DNA from: a virus
Virus record (IMG/VR): IMGVR_UViG_3300023301_000093
Coordinates: 1 to 24,731 of that record
Length of the DNA: 24,731 nt
Strand: one strand, 5' to 3'
The notes under the pieces were generated by a model. The model had not been told where the DNA came from and made no database searches. It was given only the letters and a program-made list of their open reading frames with translations. Shown here piece after piece: positions 1-8,218 of this stretch. The translations under genes were made by a program, and so were the position numbers. The first letter of the stretch is position 1, and the number at the start of each line of letters is the position of its first letter.

Positions 1-1539
1 ACCAGTCCAAGTGTGGACATATCCTTCTCCCTCAGTGCGGTACCTTCTCTGGCCTACGTCATTGACTTGCTTTTGGAACATAGACATACCTGGATAGTTA
101 GCATCGAATGAGTCAGAGACAGCTTGCATATTTTCTTTTGGCACACCAGCAGTCAAAGCTTGCTTAGCCACTCCTGCTCCGTACAGGCGCCCGTAGACTG
201 AAGATTTTATTAAGTTACGCCGTTTATCGGACTTTACCATCGTTGGGTCTTGATAAACCTGACGGCCAATTTCAGTGAAGGGGTCAGAGCCTTCCGCGTC
301 TGCGCGGTTGAATAGTTCAATAAGATTTGGGTCACCAGACATAGAGGCGAACATGCGGAACTCAACTTGGTCAAGGTCCGAGGTGATGATTACGTGGTTC
401 TCATCTTTGGGTATAAATGCACGTCGCACAACGTCGTCGCCTTTAGGTAAAGTCTGTAGCGCGGGCTCCGAAATCGACATCCTTGACGTCCTAGCAGCCA
501 AAGTGTTAATAGATGGGTGCAGGAACCCGTTGGAGTTTTTCTCCATAAAGCTGCTGAAGTAAGTGCTGGCAAGCTTGTCTGCTTTACGTTGCTTAAGCAC
601 GACCTCTGCAAGGTTTTTTACTTCTGCGTTGCCCTCGATTGCGAGGCGTTTAATTTCATCTTTGCTCGCGGACTTCTGCCCCGACGGGGTAAATGCAGTG
701 AGCTCAGCGCCTAGCCCCTCAAAAGTTCGAACCAATTGTTGATTGCTGGTCATAGAAGAGTTGTATGTGTTGTAGAACCACAGCTTTGTGCGTTCTGTGT
801 AGTCAATCAATTCTTCGTACTTATTTTTAGAGTAATCAAGGTCAATACGTGCACCGTTGACTTCCATGCGAGTAGCAATCTTTCGGACAGCCATCTCAAG
901 CTCATAAGCTTTGTAGTAGGGGCCCTCTGGGCCACACTTTTGGTAGAACATCTCCCAAAGTCTCGTTGTTAGGACGGTGTCCAAAGCGCCGTAAGCCCAG
1001 TAGGGCTCGTACGTAATTGGGACAGTGCCCCAAGTCCAGCCATTTTTGACCATGCCTATATCTAATCCTTCTTGCAACTGAGCAGAGTGACGGTCAATAT
1101 ACTGCGCAGACAATGGCTTAAGCCCAGCAGCGCCGAGAGGGTTGATAATGCGAGCCATAATCATGGTGTCGTGAGCACGGTCCCAAGGCATCTCCCACTC
1201 AGACTTGACGGCAAACCATTTGGCTTCAAAGGCTATGTTGTGACAAATTACAGGGCCAGAGAACTCCTTCATAGCCTGATAAAATACTCCAGCCCAGCTC
1301 TCCCAAGGAATCGCCCAGCCCTGCATGCCATCGCCAACCTGAACAAGACGGATTCGACCGTGCCAAGGAGAGAAAGCGTCCTTCTTTGGATTACCTGGAA
1401 GTTCGCCTGTCTCAATGTCAATAGAAATAGCGTTGTGGGGTCGGCGCTCGCTCATCCAACGGAGAAATTCTTCAGATTTCTCAACGCTGTCTACTAGGTG
1501 GAGCTGTACCTGAGATAGGTCAGTTCTTTCTTCTGTCAT
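1..1539 (-). CDS. polA: Family A DNA polymerase, 3' end of gene outside window
   Basis: This is the replicative or repair DNA polymerase of the phage. It reads open from ATG at 1539 to the window edge (513 codons seen), so the C-terminal part with motif C is missing. There is no 5'-3' exonuclease domain; the protein starts with a 3'-5' proofreading domain. Exo I is DIE at 41-43, exo II is HNIAFE at 100-105 (Glu where Klenow has Asp), and exo III is YGALD at 183-187. In the polymerase domain, motif A is DLDQVEFRMFA at 388-398. Motif B spans 441-454 with R441, K445, Y449, Y453 and G454. Y449 aligns with Phe762 of E. coli Pol I. An AGGGAC Shine-Dalgarno lies just upstream of the start. The gene is 37 bases below the preceding unknown gene and on the same strand. 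The family call is firm; the replication role is inferred from the family. Confidence 0.95.
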   Translation of the reverse strand, partial: MTEERTDLSQVQLHLVDSVEKSEEFLRWMSERRPHNAISIDIETGELPGNPKKDAFSPWHGRIRLVQVGDGMQGWAIPWESWAGVFYQAMKEFSGPVICHNIAFEAKWFAVKSEWEMPWDRAHDTMIMARIINPLGAAGLKPLSAQYIDRHSAQLQEGLDIGMVKNGWTWGTVPITYEPYWAYGALDTVLTTRLWEMFYQKCGPEGPYYKAYELEMAVRKIATRMEVNGARIDLDYSKNKYEELIDYTERTKLWFYNTYNSSMTSNQQLVRTFEGLGAELTAFTPSGQKSASKDEIKRLAIEGNAEVKNLAEVVLKQRKADKLASTYFSSFMEKNSNGFLHPSINTLAARTSRMSISEPALQTLPKGDDVVRRAFIPKDENHVIITSDLDQVEFRMFASMSGDPNLIELFNRADAEGSDPFTEIGRQVYQDPTMVKSDKRRNLIKSSVYGRLYGAGVAKQALTAGVPKENMQAVSDSFDANYPGMSMFQKQVNDVGQRRYRTEGEGYVHTWTG

Positions 1540-1576
1540 TTTGTCCCTGTCATTTTGTGTTGCTATTCTAGCTTAT

Positions 1577-2050
1577 TTAAGGAATCATTTCTACCCTGTA
1601 TATACGCTCAATTTCTGAGTCCGCATTTGAAGCCTGTTCTAGGAGTCTTTGAGCAACTTTTGTCAGGTAACGAGCGCCACCGTCGGGGTCAAACTTATAT
1701 AGAGCATCTAGCACTGGCTCTGGGTCGTCACTAACCTGAGCCCAAGTTCGGTCTTGCTCTGGGAACAGTAAAGGCATGTTTCTGTCAGGTCTGCATTCTA
1801 CGCAAGGAATTGCCTCGTCTGCAAGCTGGGCCGACTTTAGCTCACTAAGGCCGTACCTTTTGACTAGAGAGCAAGTTGCTGCATGGAATACAAGCGAAAT
1901 GCCTATCCTAGAAAGTATGTAAGAGCCGTTTTCGGTACGGTAGAGCTTAAACTCAATCCACCTAAAAGAGTCGTATCTTTTGGAAGATGACTCTCCCAGA
2001 AGTTGACCGCTAAATTGTAGGGTTCTAGACCCGTCTTTTACTTCAAACAT
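1577..2050 (-). CDS. Conserved-looking phage protein of unknown function
   Basis: A 157-residue soluble protein that I cannot assign. The N-terminal half looks like a beta-rich domain. It contains a segment RWIEFKLYRTENGSYILSR at about residues 30-48, which resembles small hypothetical proteins seen near phage replication genes (recalled, not searched). A CVEC motif at about 83-86 follows a lone Cys and could bind metal, but with only these cysteines that is weak. The C-terminal third is helical and charged. Its ATG overlaps the stop of the upstream 120-residue gene (TAATG at 2050-2052), so the two are probably translationally coupled. It sits between the tail fiber gene and the DNA polymerase, so its position does not decide between structural and replication roles. 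Confidence 0.75.
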   Translation of the reverse strand: MFEVKDGSRTLQFSGQLLGESSSKRYDSFRWIEFKLYRTENGSYILSRIGISLVFHAATCSLVKRYGLSELKSAQLADEAIPCVECRPDRNMPLLFPEQDRTWAQVSDDPEPVLDALYKFDPDGGARYLTKVAQRLLEQASNADSEIERIYRVEMIP

Positions 2051-2412
2051 TACTCTGGCCCCTCTTCGTCTTTATAGTAAACCGATTCCCACCAGCGTAA
2101 GACTTCTTCTTTTGCCCACTCTATTTCTCCCCAACCACCGTTAAAATGCCAACCATCTGAAGGGCTCTCTTCGCTAAGTGCGATAGGGGATAGCCCTTGA
2201 GAAACATCTTTTATGTAAGACACGAGATTTTTTAGATGTACATAGACTTCTTCGTCTGTCAAAGATTCCAGTTCCGCTATGTTAGTAAAGTTTAAAATTA
2301 CTCTCTGCTCTACACCGTCAGAGTCTGTGATTGTCTTTACCCAGCGTGGTCTATCAACTATCGAGGCACCGCCCGCAGGTATTGCCCCATCATATTCAAA
2401 AAGGTAGGTCAT
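2050..2412 (-). CDS. Small acidic protein of unknown function after the tail fiber
   Basis: A 120-residue acidic protein of no family I recognise. It has Trp-rich segments (GWHFNGGWGEIEWAKEEV at about 87-104, then WW at about 107-108) and a helical mid-region. Its start codon overlaps the fiber gene's stop as ATGA (2409-2412), and its stop overlaps the next start as TAATG. Translation coupled to the fiber gene is therefore likely. The position directly after an S74-type fiber is where a fiber assembly or chaperone protein is often found. Small acidic Trp-containing proteins of that kind are common there in phages. That role is inference from position and composition only. Confidence 0.75.
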   Translation of the reverse strand: MTYLFEYDGAIPAGGASIVDRPRWVKTITDSDGVEQRVILNFTNIAELESLTDEEVYVHLKNLVSYIKDVSQGLSPIALSEESPSDGWHFNGGWGEIEWAKEEVLRWWESVYYKDEEGPE

Positions 2413-3836
2413 TTTTTGTCCTTAAGTTTTGTAACTTCTTCTTTAAGAGAGTCTATCTCAGTCTGTTGAACCTTTACTAGCTCTAGCACAAGCAGTGACA
2501 TAAGTCCGTAGTCAAGTTTGTCTGCATCGCCATCTTTGTCGTAGCCCACTGGCTCAGAGAATCCAAGACCCACAAGGTCTTCTACCATGTATCCGTGCAT
2601 CCACTCTTTGTTGAGCTCCTTGTGGTACCCCCTCTTAGACCTTTTGTACTTAAACTTTTTTGGTTCTAAGTTCAGTAATTTTTTAATGTCAGAAGGTTTA
2701 TAGGATTCTATGTCTTTTTTAATTTTTTGCGTTGAAGGGGTGCTGGTTGTCCTCGTTGCGCTTTGGAAGCCAGTAAGAGTTGCCCCTTCATACCCTGTGG
2801 TTGGGTAAACATCAGACACGGTATGTGTGTGGTTACCACGAGCAGCCATCAGAGAGCCAGAACCAAATATGACTCCAATATTAACTCTGGAGCCGCTTCT
2901 TCCAATATAAATAGTGCTACTCCCCGTTACTGTGCTAACGAATGACCCGTCTGTCTGATTGACTCCAACAGCTCCGTTTGCAATTTGACTCCTACCAACA
3001 GCTCCGTTAGCAATTTTTGCACTTCCTACGGCTCCGTTTTGGATTTTGGCGAAGGTCACAGCTTGATTGGTAATTTTATTAGTTGTGACAGCGCCGTCTC
3101 TAATGTTTTGATTAAAAACTGCTCCGCTGGCAAGCTCATTGTTGCCAACCGAGCCGTTAACAATGTTGGCTGCGTCTACGGAGTTTGAGGCCATGGCATT
3201 ATTAGTTACAGCGTCTGTATCAATTTTTGACGAGGTAACTGCATCGGAGGCAAGTTCGCTGGTTCCAACTTCCCCGTTGGCTATTTTATCGGCAGTAACT
3301 GCATCGGGGGCAAGCTCAGAATTTCCAACGGCCCCGTCCTTAATTTTTTCAGAAGTAACCGAATCGTTCTCTAGCTTGGTGTTACTGACTGCGTCATCTA
3401 GCAACTCTGGGGTTCCCACGGAGTCATTCTGCATTTCTACTTGACCAACAGAGTCTCCCTGTAAATTGTCTTGAGCAATAGCATCAACTGCCACTGCTCG
3501 GTTTTCTACAGCAGCGTCTGCAAGTTTTAAGGGAACAACAGCAAAGTCGCCAATTTTTCCAGTGACTACTGAGCTATCAATAAGCTCAAGCGTTCCAACC
3601 GAATCGTTTTGCATCTTTTCTTGCGTAATTGCGTCAGCCTGAACTTGGTCATTGACAATAGAATTTAGCGCAATTTGGTCTGTAGACACAGCGCGAGGTT
3701 GAATAGTGGTTCTGGTGACAACTTGATTGGCGAGTTTAGTGGGGTTGCCTCGATTCTGCAGATACTTAACTCTTCTCTGCAGGTCAGTAATGTTTCCCGT
3801 AAGGGAGCGTCTGCTTGCTCTTCTTCTAGTTGCCAC
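2409..3836 (-). CDS. Tail fiber with decapeptide repeats and S74 intramolecular chaperone
   Basis: A 475-residue fiber protein, probably trimeric and receptor-facing. Residues 1-40 are basic with a short coiled coil (DLQRRVKYLQNRG). Residues 41-290 are 25 consecutive ten-residue repeats in perfect register, close to G-x-x-K-I-x-x-G-A-V, which would form a long shaft. Residues 291-366 are a Gly/Ser/Thr-rich tip that includes NHTHT at about 335-339. Residues 367-475 match the peptidase S74 chaperone domain: STQKIKKDI at 368-376, LEPKKFKYK at 390-398, HGYMVEDL at 414-421, LDYGLMSLLVLEL at 441-453, then a coiled coil. S74 domains help trimerisation and cut themselves off; S368 is the candidate cleavage serine. 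The start is GTG at 3836, preceded by GGAAGG, and overlaps the previous gene by 11 bases. Confidence 0.9.
   Translation of the reverse strand: MATRRRASRRSLTGNITDLQRRVKYLQNRGNPTKLANQVVTRTTIQPRAVSTDQIALNSIVNDQVQADAITQEKMQNDSVGTLELIDSSVVTGKIGDFAVVPLKLADAAVENRAVAVDAIAQDNLQGDSVGQVEMQNDSVGTPELLDDAVSNTKLENDSVTSEKIKDGAVGNSELAPDAVTADKIANGEVGTSELASDAVTSSKIDTDAVTNNAMASNSVDAANIVNGSVGNNELASGAVFNQNIRDGAVTTNKITNQAVTFAKIQNGAVGSAKIANGAVGRSQIANGAVGVNQTDGSFVSTVTGSSTIYIGRSGSRVNIGVIFGSGSLMAARGNHTHTVSDVYPTTGYEGATLTGFQSATRTTSTPSTQKIKKDIESYKPSDIKKLLNLEPKKFKYKRSKRGYHKELNKEWMHGYMVEDLVGLGFSEPVGYDKDGDADKLDYGLMSLLVLELVKVQQTEIDSLKEEVTKLKDKK
2967..3716 (-). repeat. Decapeptide (30-bp) repeat array in fiber shaft, 25 units
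   Basis: Residues 41-290 of the fiber divide into 25 blocks of exactly ten residues with no insertion or deletion. Nearly every block ends in A/S-V or A-I, with Ile, Leu or Met at position 5. The best-conserved units lie near the C-terminal end (for example AKIANGAVGR and SQIANGAVGV). At DNA level this is a degenerate 30-bp period, not an exact tandem repeat. Confidence 0.9.
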
Positions 3837-5823
3837 TCTGGTCTACCTTCCAATCTGTTACTAATCTAAGTTGTACTTCTTCAGGAATCGGGACTCCATC
3901 GGGGATAACTACCGAGTAGGAATCAATCTTGCGAATAAGAATGTCACTTCGAGGCTCTTGGTCGCTCGCCAATCGCTGTCGTACAAACTCATCGTCAACA
4001 ATTATCGAGCACCATTGACCTGGAAAAAACGTGCCAACCTGAGGATAGAGCGAACCATTAGCAACTATGTTGTAGATGCCAACAGGCGGACGGGCTTCAT
4101 ACAAATAGTCCCGAGCATAAGCGTGAAGCGTTAGCTCGTCTTCGATTTCATCTAGCTGCTCTGCTAAATCAAGCAAGGGCCAGCTTCTCCCGTTGGGGTT
4201 AGATAGCATTATACGGTCTGTGGCTCCTGCATAAGGCTGGCTGGCATCATCGCTTAGGTCTTCAATGTTTCCGACTACAAAAAATCTAGTAGCAGCGTCC
4301 TCCGCTGACTCTTCAACGGTAAAACTAAGAATGTTTCCAGGATACTCAAAAACTATCTTTTCAGCACCAAAAGCAGTAATTGGGTATATCTCTCCCTCTG
4401 GAGGAGAGTCAGCAAGACTTATAGGAAACAGTCTGAATGTTCTACTAAAAGATGCGGTGTTGTAGTCGTAGTCACAGTCGATGCGATACTCGAAACCGCC
4501 CTCCACTGTGTTTGAGTATTGCTCAAGTATTTCTCCAACAGTTTTTTGCTCAAAGCCTCTAAAGATTTGGCTGTCTTGGTAAAACCCACTTTTATCAAGG
4601 TTCTCGAAGGCAACCCCAATATCTGCATTAGCTGTGTAGCTGCCGTAGTCCCCGTAAATTACTTTGGAGCCGAATAGCGAAATACCCCCCGCGACACCTT
4701 CAGGCCCAACATTTAAGATTCCACCAGAGCTAAAACTAAAACTGTTTGGGCTAGGTATGTCTATGATTGTGAAACGTCCATTAAATGTTGTGTCTAGCCG
4801 TCCAGTAAAGAAAGCATCTACCCCTGTGACAATAACTGTCTGCCCCACTGTTGCATTGTGCTCATCATCAAGAGTAAGCGTTGCTACATTATCTAACAGC
4901 TGTTTGCTTTGTACGTTTTGAGTACGAATTCCAGGTACAGCCGAAAAAGGAATACCTGGCCCGTCAAGTATCAATCTAATGGTTCGTTTATTTGGTACTT
5001 CTGAGATTATATGAAACCCATCCAGCTCTGAATCAATCTCAACTAATTCTATTTCTTGACCTGGAATTATGCTATGGTCTTCGCTTGTCTGCAGAGTGAC
5101 TACACCCGCAGAGCGCTCTTTAGAGATAATTGCTGCTTGAAGTTCTTTAGCTGGCTTAATTACCTCGTTGGCAAAGTTTAGACCGCTCAGGTCGGTGGAT
5201 GCTCGGAAGATAAGGTCGCGAGCAAAATCATAGGTGTCAATTAGACTACGAACTGCTCCGCTTGTACTTGGTCCGCTACCGTCTCCAGAAGTTGTCGTAA
5301 AGCTGAAGCTAGTTGTTGAGTTAATCTCTGTAATTGTCTGAACGCCGTCGACAATGGGATTTGTATACGAAACGGCAATTTTTTGACCAATATAAAACCC
5401 TTGAGGAAACTCGGTGGTTATAGTTCCTATGCCTGATTCCACAGCAAAAGTGGAGACTCCAATATAATCAGAACCGTATTGAATTGTTTGCCAGATATGC
5501 CTGTGATAAAAGTAACTCATAAACTCAGCGCCATTGACGCTTAAGGTTTGGCTAATTGCGTCGTATGACCTAGACCAAATTATCCCGCCCCAAACACATA
5601 CGCCGTTACGCATGATGTACAGACCTGTTCGGCCAGGCATAGTTGCTTCGTAGAGGTCTAACCCTTTGGTAGACTTAATAAATGGGATGCTGCCGCTAAA
5701 AGCTCCAGCTCTACGGTTTGCTCTTTCATAAGAGACACCTTTAAATGGAACCTCAGAAATTATGTCATTGCTGAGCAGGTCAGTAAGGTAGTAGCGGTAC
5801 TCAACCTGTGTCTCGATAGTCAT
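3826..5823 (-). CDS. Tal-like minor tail / baseplate protein with three inserted repeat modules
   Basis: A 665-residue protein that fits the actinophage minor tail protein following Dit, the tail-hub (Tal) position. Residues 1-115 carry the typical start (two-stranded segment YRYYLTDLL, then RTGLYIMRNGVCVWGGIIW at 65-83). The family's hub sequence resumes at about 195-222 (TYDFARDLIFRAS) and 402-515 (SGFYQDSQIFRGFEQKTVGE at 412-431). Three copies of the roughly 50-residue module described for Dit interrupt it at about 131-176, 238-285 and 311-364. No peptidase or lysozyme motif was seen, so a cell-wall enzyme is not claimed. The start is ATG at 5823 with AAGGA six bases upstream, 22 bases after Dit. 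The stop overlaps the fiber's GTG start by 11 bases. Confidence 0.8.
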   Translation of the reverse strand: MTIETQVEYRYYLTDLLSNDIISEVPFKGVSYERANRRAGAFSGSIPFIKSTKGLDLYEATMPGRTGLYIMRNGVCVWGGIIWSRSYDAISQTLSVNGAEFMSYFYHRHIWQTIQYGSDYIGVSTFAVESGIGTITTEFPQGFYIGQKIAVSYTNPIVDGVQTITEINSTTSFSFTTTSGDGSGPSTSGAVRSLIDTYDFARDLIFRASTDLSGLNFANEVIKPAKELQAAIISKERSAGVVTLQTSEDHSIIPGQEIELVEIDSELDGFHIISEVPNKRTIRLILDGPGIPFSAVPGIRTQNVQSKQLLDNVATLTLDDEHNATVGQTVIVTGVDAFFTGRLDTTFNGRFTIIDIPSPNSFSFSSGGILNVGPEGVAGGISLFGSKVIYGDYGSYTANADIGVAFENLDKSGFYQDSQIFRGFEQKTVGEILEQYSNTVEGGFEYRIDCDYDYNTASFSRTFRLFPISLADSPPEGEIYPITAFGAEKIVFEYPGNILSFTVEESAEDAATRFFVVGNIEDLSDDASQPYAGATDRIMLSNPNGRSWPLLDLAEQLDEIEDELTLHAYARDYLYEARPPVGIYNIVANGSLYPQVGTFFPGQWCSIIVDDEFVRQRLASDQEPRSDILIRKIDSYSVVIPDGVPIPEEVQLRLVTDWKVDQSGN
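4732..5433 (-). repeat. Three dispersed copies of tail module in Tal-like protein
   Basis: The copies code for residues 131-176 (5433-5296), 238-285 (5112-4969) and 311-364 (4893-4732). The third is closest to the shared pattern: DNVATLTLDDEH, then GQTVIVTGVD, TTFNGRFTIIDIPSPNSFSF. The first two are more diverged and lack the His-Gly pair. Unlike the Dit array they are spaced irregularly. Confidence 0.75.
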
Positions 5824-5845
5824 TTAATGTCCTTAAAGTATTACG

Positions 5846-8218
5846 TTAGCCAAGCCATCCAGAGCGGTAATACACTCGGAGAGATGTTTCACCCTCTGGA
5901 TTTCCTGAGTCAATAAATTCTAACTCATTGTCTCCAGGAGCTAATCCTATAAAGTCAGCCAATACATCTACTCTACCTCTTGCACCTTGAACTTCTCCAT
6001 TGAATGCTACTTCGCGGTTCTTGGTATCAATCTCAAGGATGTCTGCTGAAACAATTGCAGTTGCTCCCGACAGGCCAGGAGTAAATTGAACGTTTTGAGT
6101 TTTAATAACGTTTCCACCAGTAAATGTCTCTGGGATTATGTCTGAAATAGTGGCTGTACCGCCCGTAGCAGTCAAGGGAAGACTTCCACCCACGTCTGCT
6201 TGCCCGTTAGGCGTAACGTTCACCATATAAATTGTGCCTGACATTTCAACAAAGACATCAGCGGTTTCGCCCGTGTCTTCGTCTACTGGATACGAAATGA
6301 GAGCAACGTTAGCCGCCGTCTTTTGGCACTCCAAAACATTTAGAAAAGGAATAGCGGAAATAGTGTACGTTCCGTCAAAAGGAGCACCTACCCCCGTAAT
6401 TGTAATTTCTTCTCCGAAAATCGCACCGTGACTATCTCGGGTGGTTATGGTTATAACGTTTCCAGCTAAAAGGATAGAAGCAATCTTTCGGCTTCCAGCT
6501 CTAGCTGTACCGCCAGTGGGTATGGTGGTTGAAACTTGATTAGACCCGCTGTTGGCATAAGTAAAAGTAGTCGAACTGGGCAGGCTGGTAATTGTGTGAG
6601 TTCCGTTGAAGTCTCCACCATTTCCACTACCAGCACCGTCTACAACAACTTTTTCTCCGAGCACAAAACCGTGCGACTGAGACGCAGTTAGGGTCGCTAC
6701 ATTGCTAGACCTTGCTTTGGTTACGATTTTTTTCTGTGTAGTTCTTACTCTCCGATAACTAAAATCAGCAAGCAAAGAAGTAGATGCGATTGTGTACCCA
6801 CCGTTTAACGATAAGTCCACGCCTGTCACGTTTACGTTTTCACCAGCAACAAACCCGTGTGGAGCCGAAGTTGTCAAAGAAACAACGTCTTGAACCATCT
6901 GCTTTTTAATAATAGTCCGAGCGTTAGTTCTAGTAGAAGCGTAGCTGAAGGAGTTAGGAGACGGAATTGCAGTAATTTCAAAAGTTCCGTTGTAGTTAGT
7001 CCCAACGCCAGTTATTGTGACGGTTTCTCCAAGAATGAATTGATGGACGTCAGAAGTGTTAATTGTTGCAATGTTAGAGATTAATGACGCCGAGATAATA
7101 GTTCTCGGAGGAATACGAGTTTTAGAGAATTTTAAGGAATTAGCAGCAGGAGTAGATGTAATTGTATGCACTCCATCAAATACAGAATCCACGCCGCTCA
7201 CGACTATTGAACTACCCGTGGTTAGCCCGTGAGGTTCGGTCGTCTTTATAGTCGCAAAACCGCCTGCCAAAGACTTGAAAGCCGCGGGGATGATGAAAGC
7301 AGCATCTGCTTCGTAATTGAAAGTTGTGTCAGTAGGCACGGCTGTAATGAGGCTGTCCCCATCAAAGGGTGCGCCGATTCCCGAAACATAAACGCTATCT
7401 CCTACAGAGAACCCGTGGGCCTGAGTGGTGGTAAGGGTAGCGATATCTTTTAGGGTTGCTACGTTGAAAGCGAGCTGCTTGTTAACTACGGTTCTGGAAA
7501 TCGGGCCTTTAAGTCCCTGAGTCAAAATAATAAGTTCTTCTGTTGCTCTATTGAAGATAGTGCCTGGACCAGCAAACGGACCTGATACCTCTAGGAAGCA
7601 CGGCACGGAGTAGTTTCCAATATTGGTAATTGTTCCTAAACCACTGACCCCTGTTGCAGAGTTTTTAACTGGAACCTCAGCGAAAGCGTAGCCATCTGGG
7701 CTTGCGTCATTCCATGCGTACTTAATAGGGTCTGCAGCACGCAGCCCAATCTCAAAGTTGGTTCTGCCTCTAAGATTTTCGGTTTCGATTGAGATATCAC
7801 CGTTTAGCGTTACATACGCTGCTCTAATTGGGTTGTTGCCAGTTTTAAACCAAACGCCAGTTCTTGCTAAGTCAGCAGTAGCCGCAATAAGTTTGTCACG
7901 AGCAGCCTCAACGAGAGAAGGTTTTGGAACTAAGAAAGAGCCTCGAATAGAGAAGCTCCGTGAGTTGTAGCGCCCTCGTACTTCGTATGCCCCATCACCA
8001 AATCCTCTAGGAATGTTTGGGACATCAGCTCTAGGTGCTTCCCACCATCCTGGAATGTCAGTAACTACCCAAACAACTCCTTCAGAGTCTAGGGTGTTGA
8101 AGATAAAGTCCCCAAGGACAATGTTTGCGTCAAGCTTTAGACGGCCAATGTCTGGGCTAAAAATCTCCTGCAGACCTCTGTCTACTGAAAAGTTTTCTTG
8201 TCCTTGTGTATAGACCAT
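5846..8218 (-). CDS. Distal tail protein (Dit-like) with six inserted repeat modules
   Basis: A 790-residue Dit-like protein that would form the ring joining tail tube to baseplate. Residues 1-250 match the ring domain of siphovirus Dit proteins (SFSIRGSFLVP at 88-98; NFEIGLRAADPIKYAW at 154-169). The C-terminal part, about 705-790, matches the galectin-like end of Dit (ILEIDTKNREVAFNG at 727-741, GLAPGDNELEF at 758-768, RVYYRSGWLG at the terminus). Between them lie six copies of a 46-51-residue module, five with an exact 62-residue period. Typical Dit proteins are 250-500 residues, so the array explains the extra length. The start overlaps the tape measure stop as TAATG at 8218, which supports coupling. 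The Dit assignment rests on order and these segments, not on a search. Confidence 0.82.
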   Translation of the reverse strand: MVYTQGQENFSVDRGLQEIFSPDIGRLKLDANIVLGDFIFNTLDSEGVVWVVTDIPGWWEAPRADVPNIPRGFGDGAYEVRGRYNSRSFSIRGSFLVPKPSLVEAARDKLIAATADLARTGVWFKTGNNPIRAAYVTLNGDISIETENLRGRTNFEIGLRAADPIKYAWNDASPDGYAFAEVPVKNSATGVSGLGTITNIGNYSVPCFLEVSGPFAGPGTIFNRATEELIILTQGLKGPISRTVVNKQLAFNVATLKDIATLTTTQAHGFSVGDSVYVSGIGAPFDGDSLITAVPTDTTFNYEADAAFIIPAAFKSLAGGFATIKTTEPHGLTTGSSIVVSGVDSVFDGVHTITSTPAANSLKFSKTRIPPRTIISASLISNIATINTSDVHQFILGETVTITGVGTNYNGTFEITAIPSPNSFSYASTRTNARTIIKKQMVQDVVSLTTSAPHGFVAGENVNVTGVDLSLNGGYTIASTSLLADFSYRRVRTTQKKIVTKARSSNVATLTASQSHGFVLGEKVVVDGAGSGNGGDFNGTHTITSLPSSTTFTYANSGSNQVSTTIPTGGTARAGSRKIASILLAGNVITITTRDSHGAIFGEEITITGVGAPFDGTYTISAIPFLNVLECQKTAANVALISYPVDEDTGETADVFVEMSGTIYMVNVTPNGQADVGGSLPLTATGGTATISDIIPETFTGGNVIKTQNVQFTPGLSGATAIVSADILEIDTKNREVAFNGEVQGARGRVDVLADFIGLAPGDNELEFIDSGNPEGETSLRVYYRSGWLG
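6323..7450 (-). repeat. Six-copy tandem module array in Dit-like protein (62-residue period)
   Basis: Copies begin at residues 257, 319, 381, 443, 505 and 585. The first five are spaced exactly 62 residues (186 bp) apart; the last gap is 80. The shared pattern is N-V/I-A-T-L-T-T, then H-G-F-x-x-G-E/D-x-V-x-V-x-G-V, then F-N/D-G-T-x-x-I-T-x-x-P, then F-x-Y. Linkers often carry R-T-I-I-x-K/S-A. Protein-level conservation is clear, while third-position drift shows that these are not recent duplications. The pattern matches repeats in phage structural proteins that databases label E1 FCCH-like (recalled). Confidence 0.88.

Noticed and set aside
1540-1553. Five-codon open frame (ATG at 1553) overlapping the polymerase start
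   Set aside because: It ends in TGA overlapping ATG 1539 and could couple translation, but it is too short to support as a gene. It coincides with the polymerase ribosome site.
2409-3836. Diversity-generating retroelement or other targeted variation at the fiber
   Set aside because: No reverse transcriptase gene, no template/variable repeat pair and no C-type-lectin-like tail in the window. The fiber ends in an S74 chaperone.
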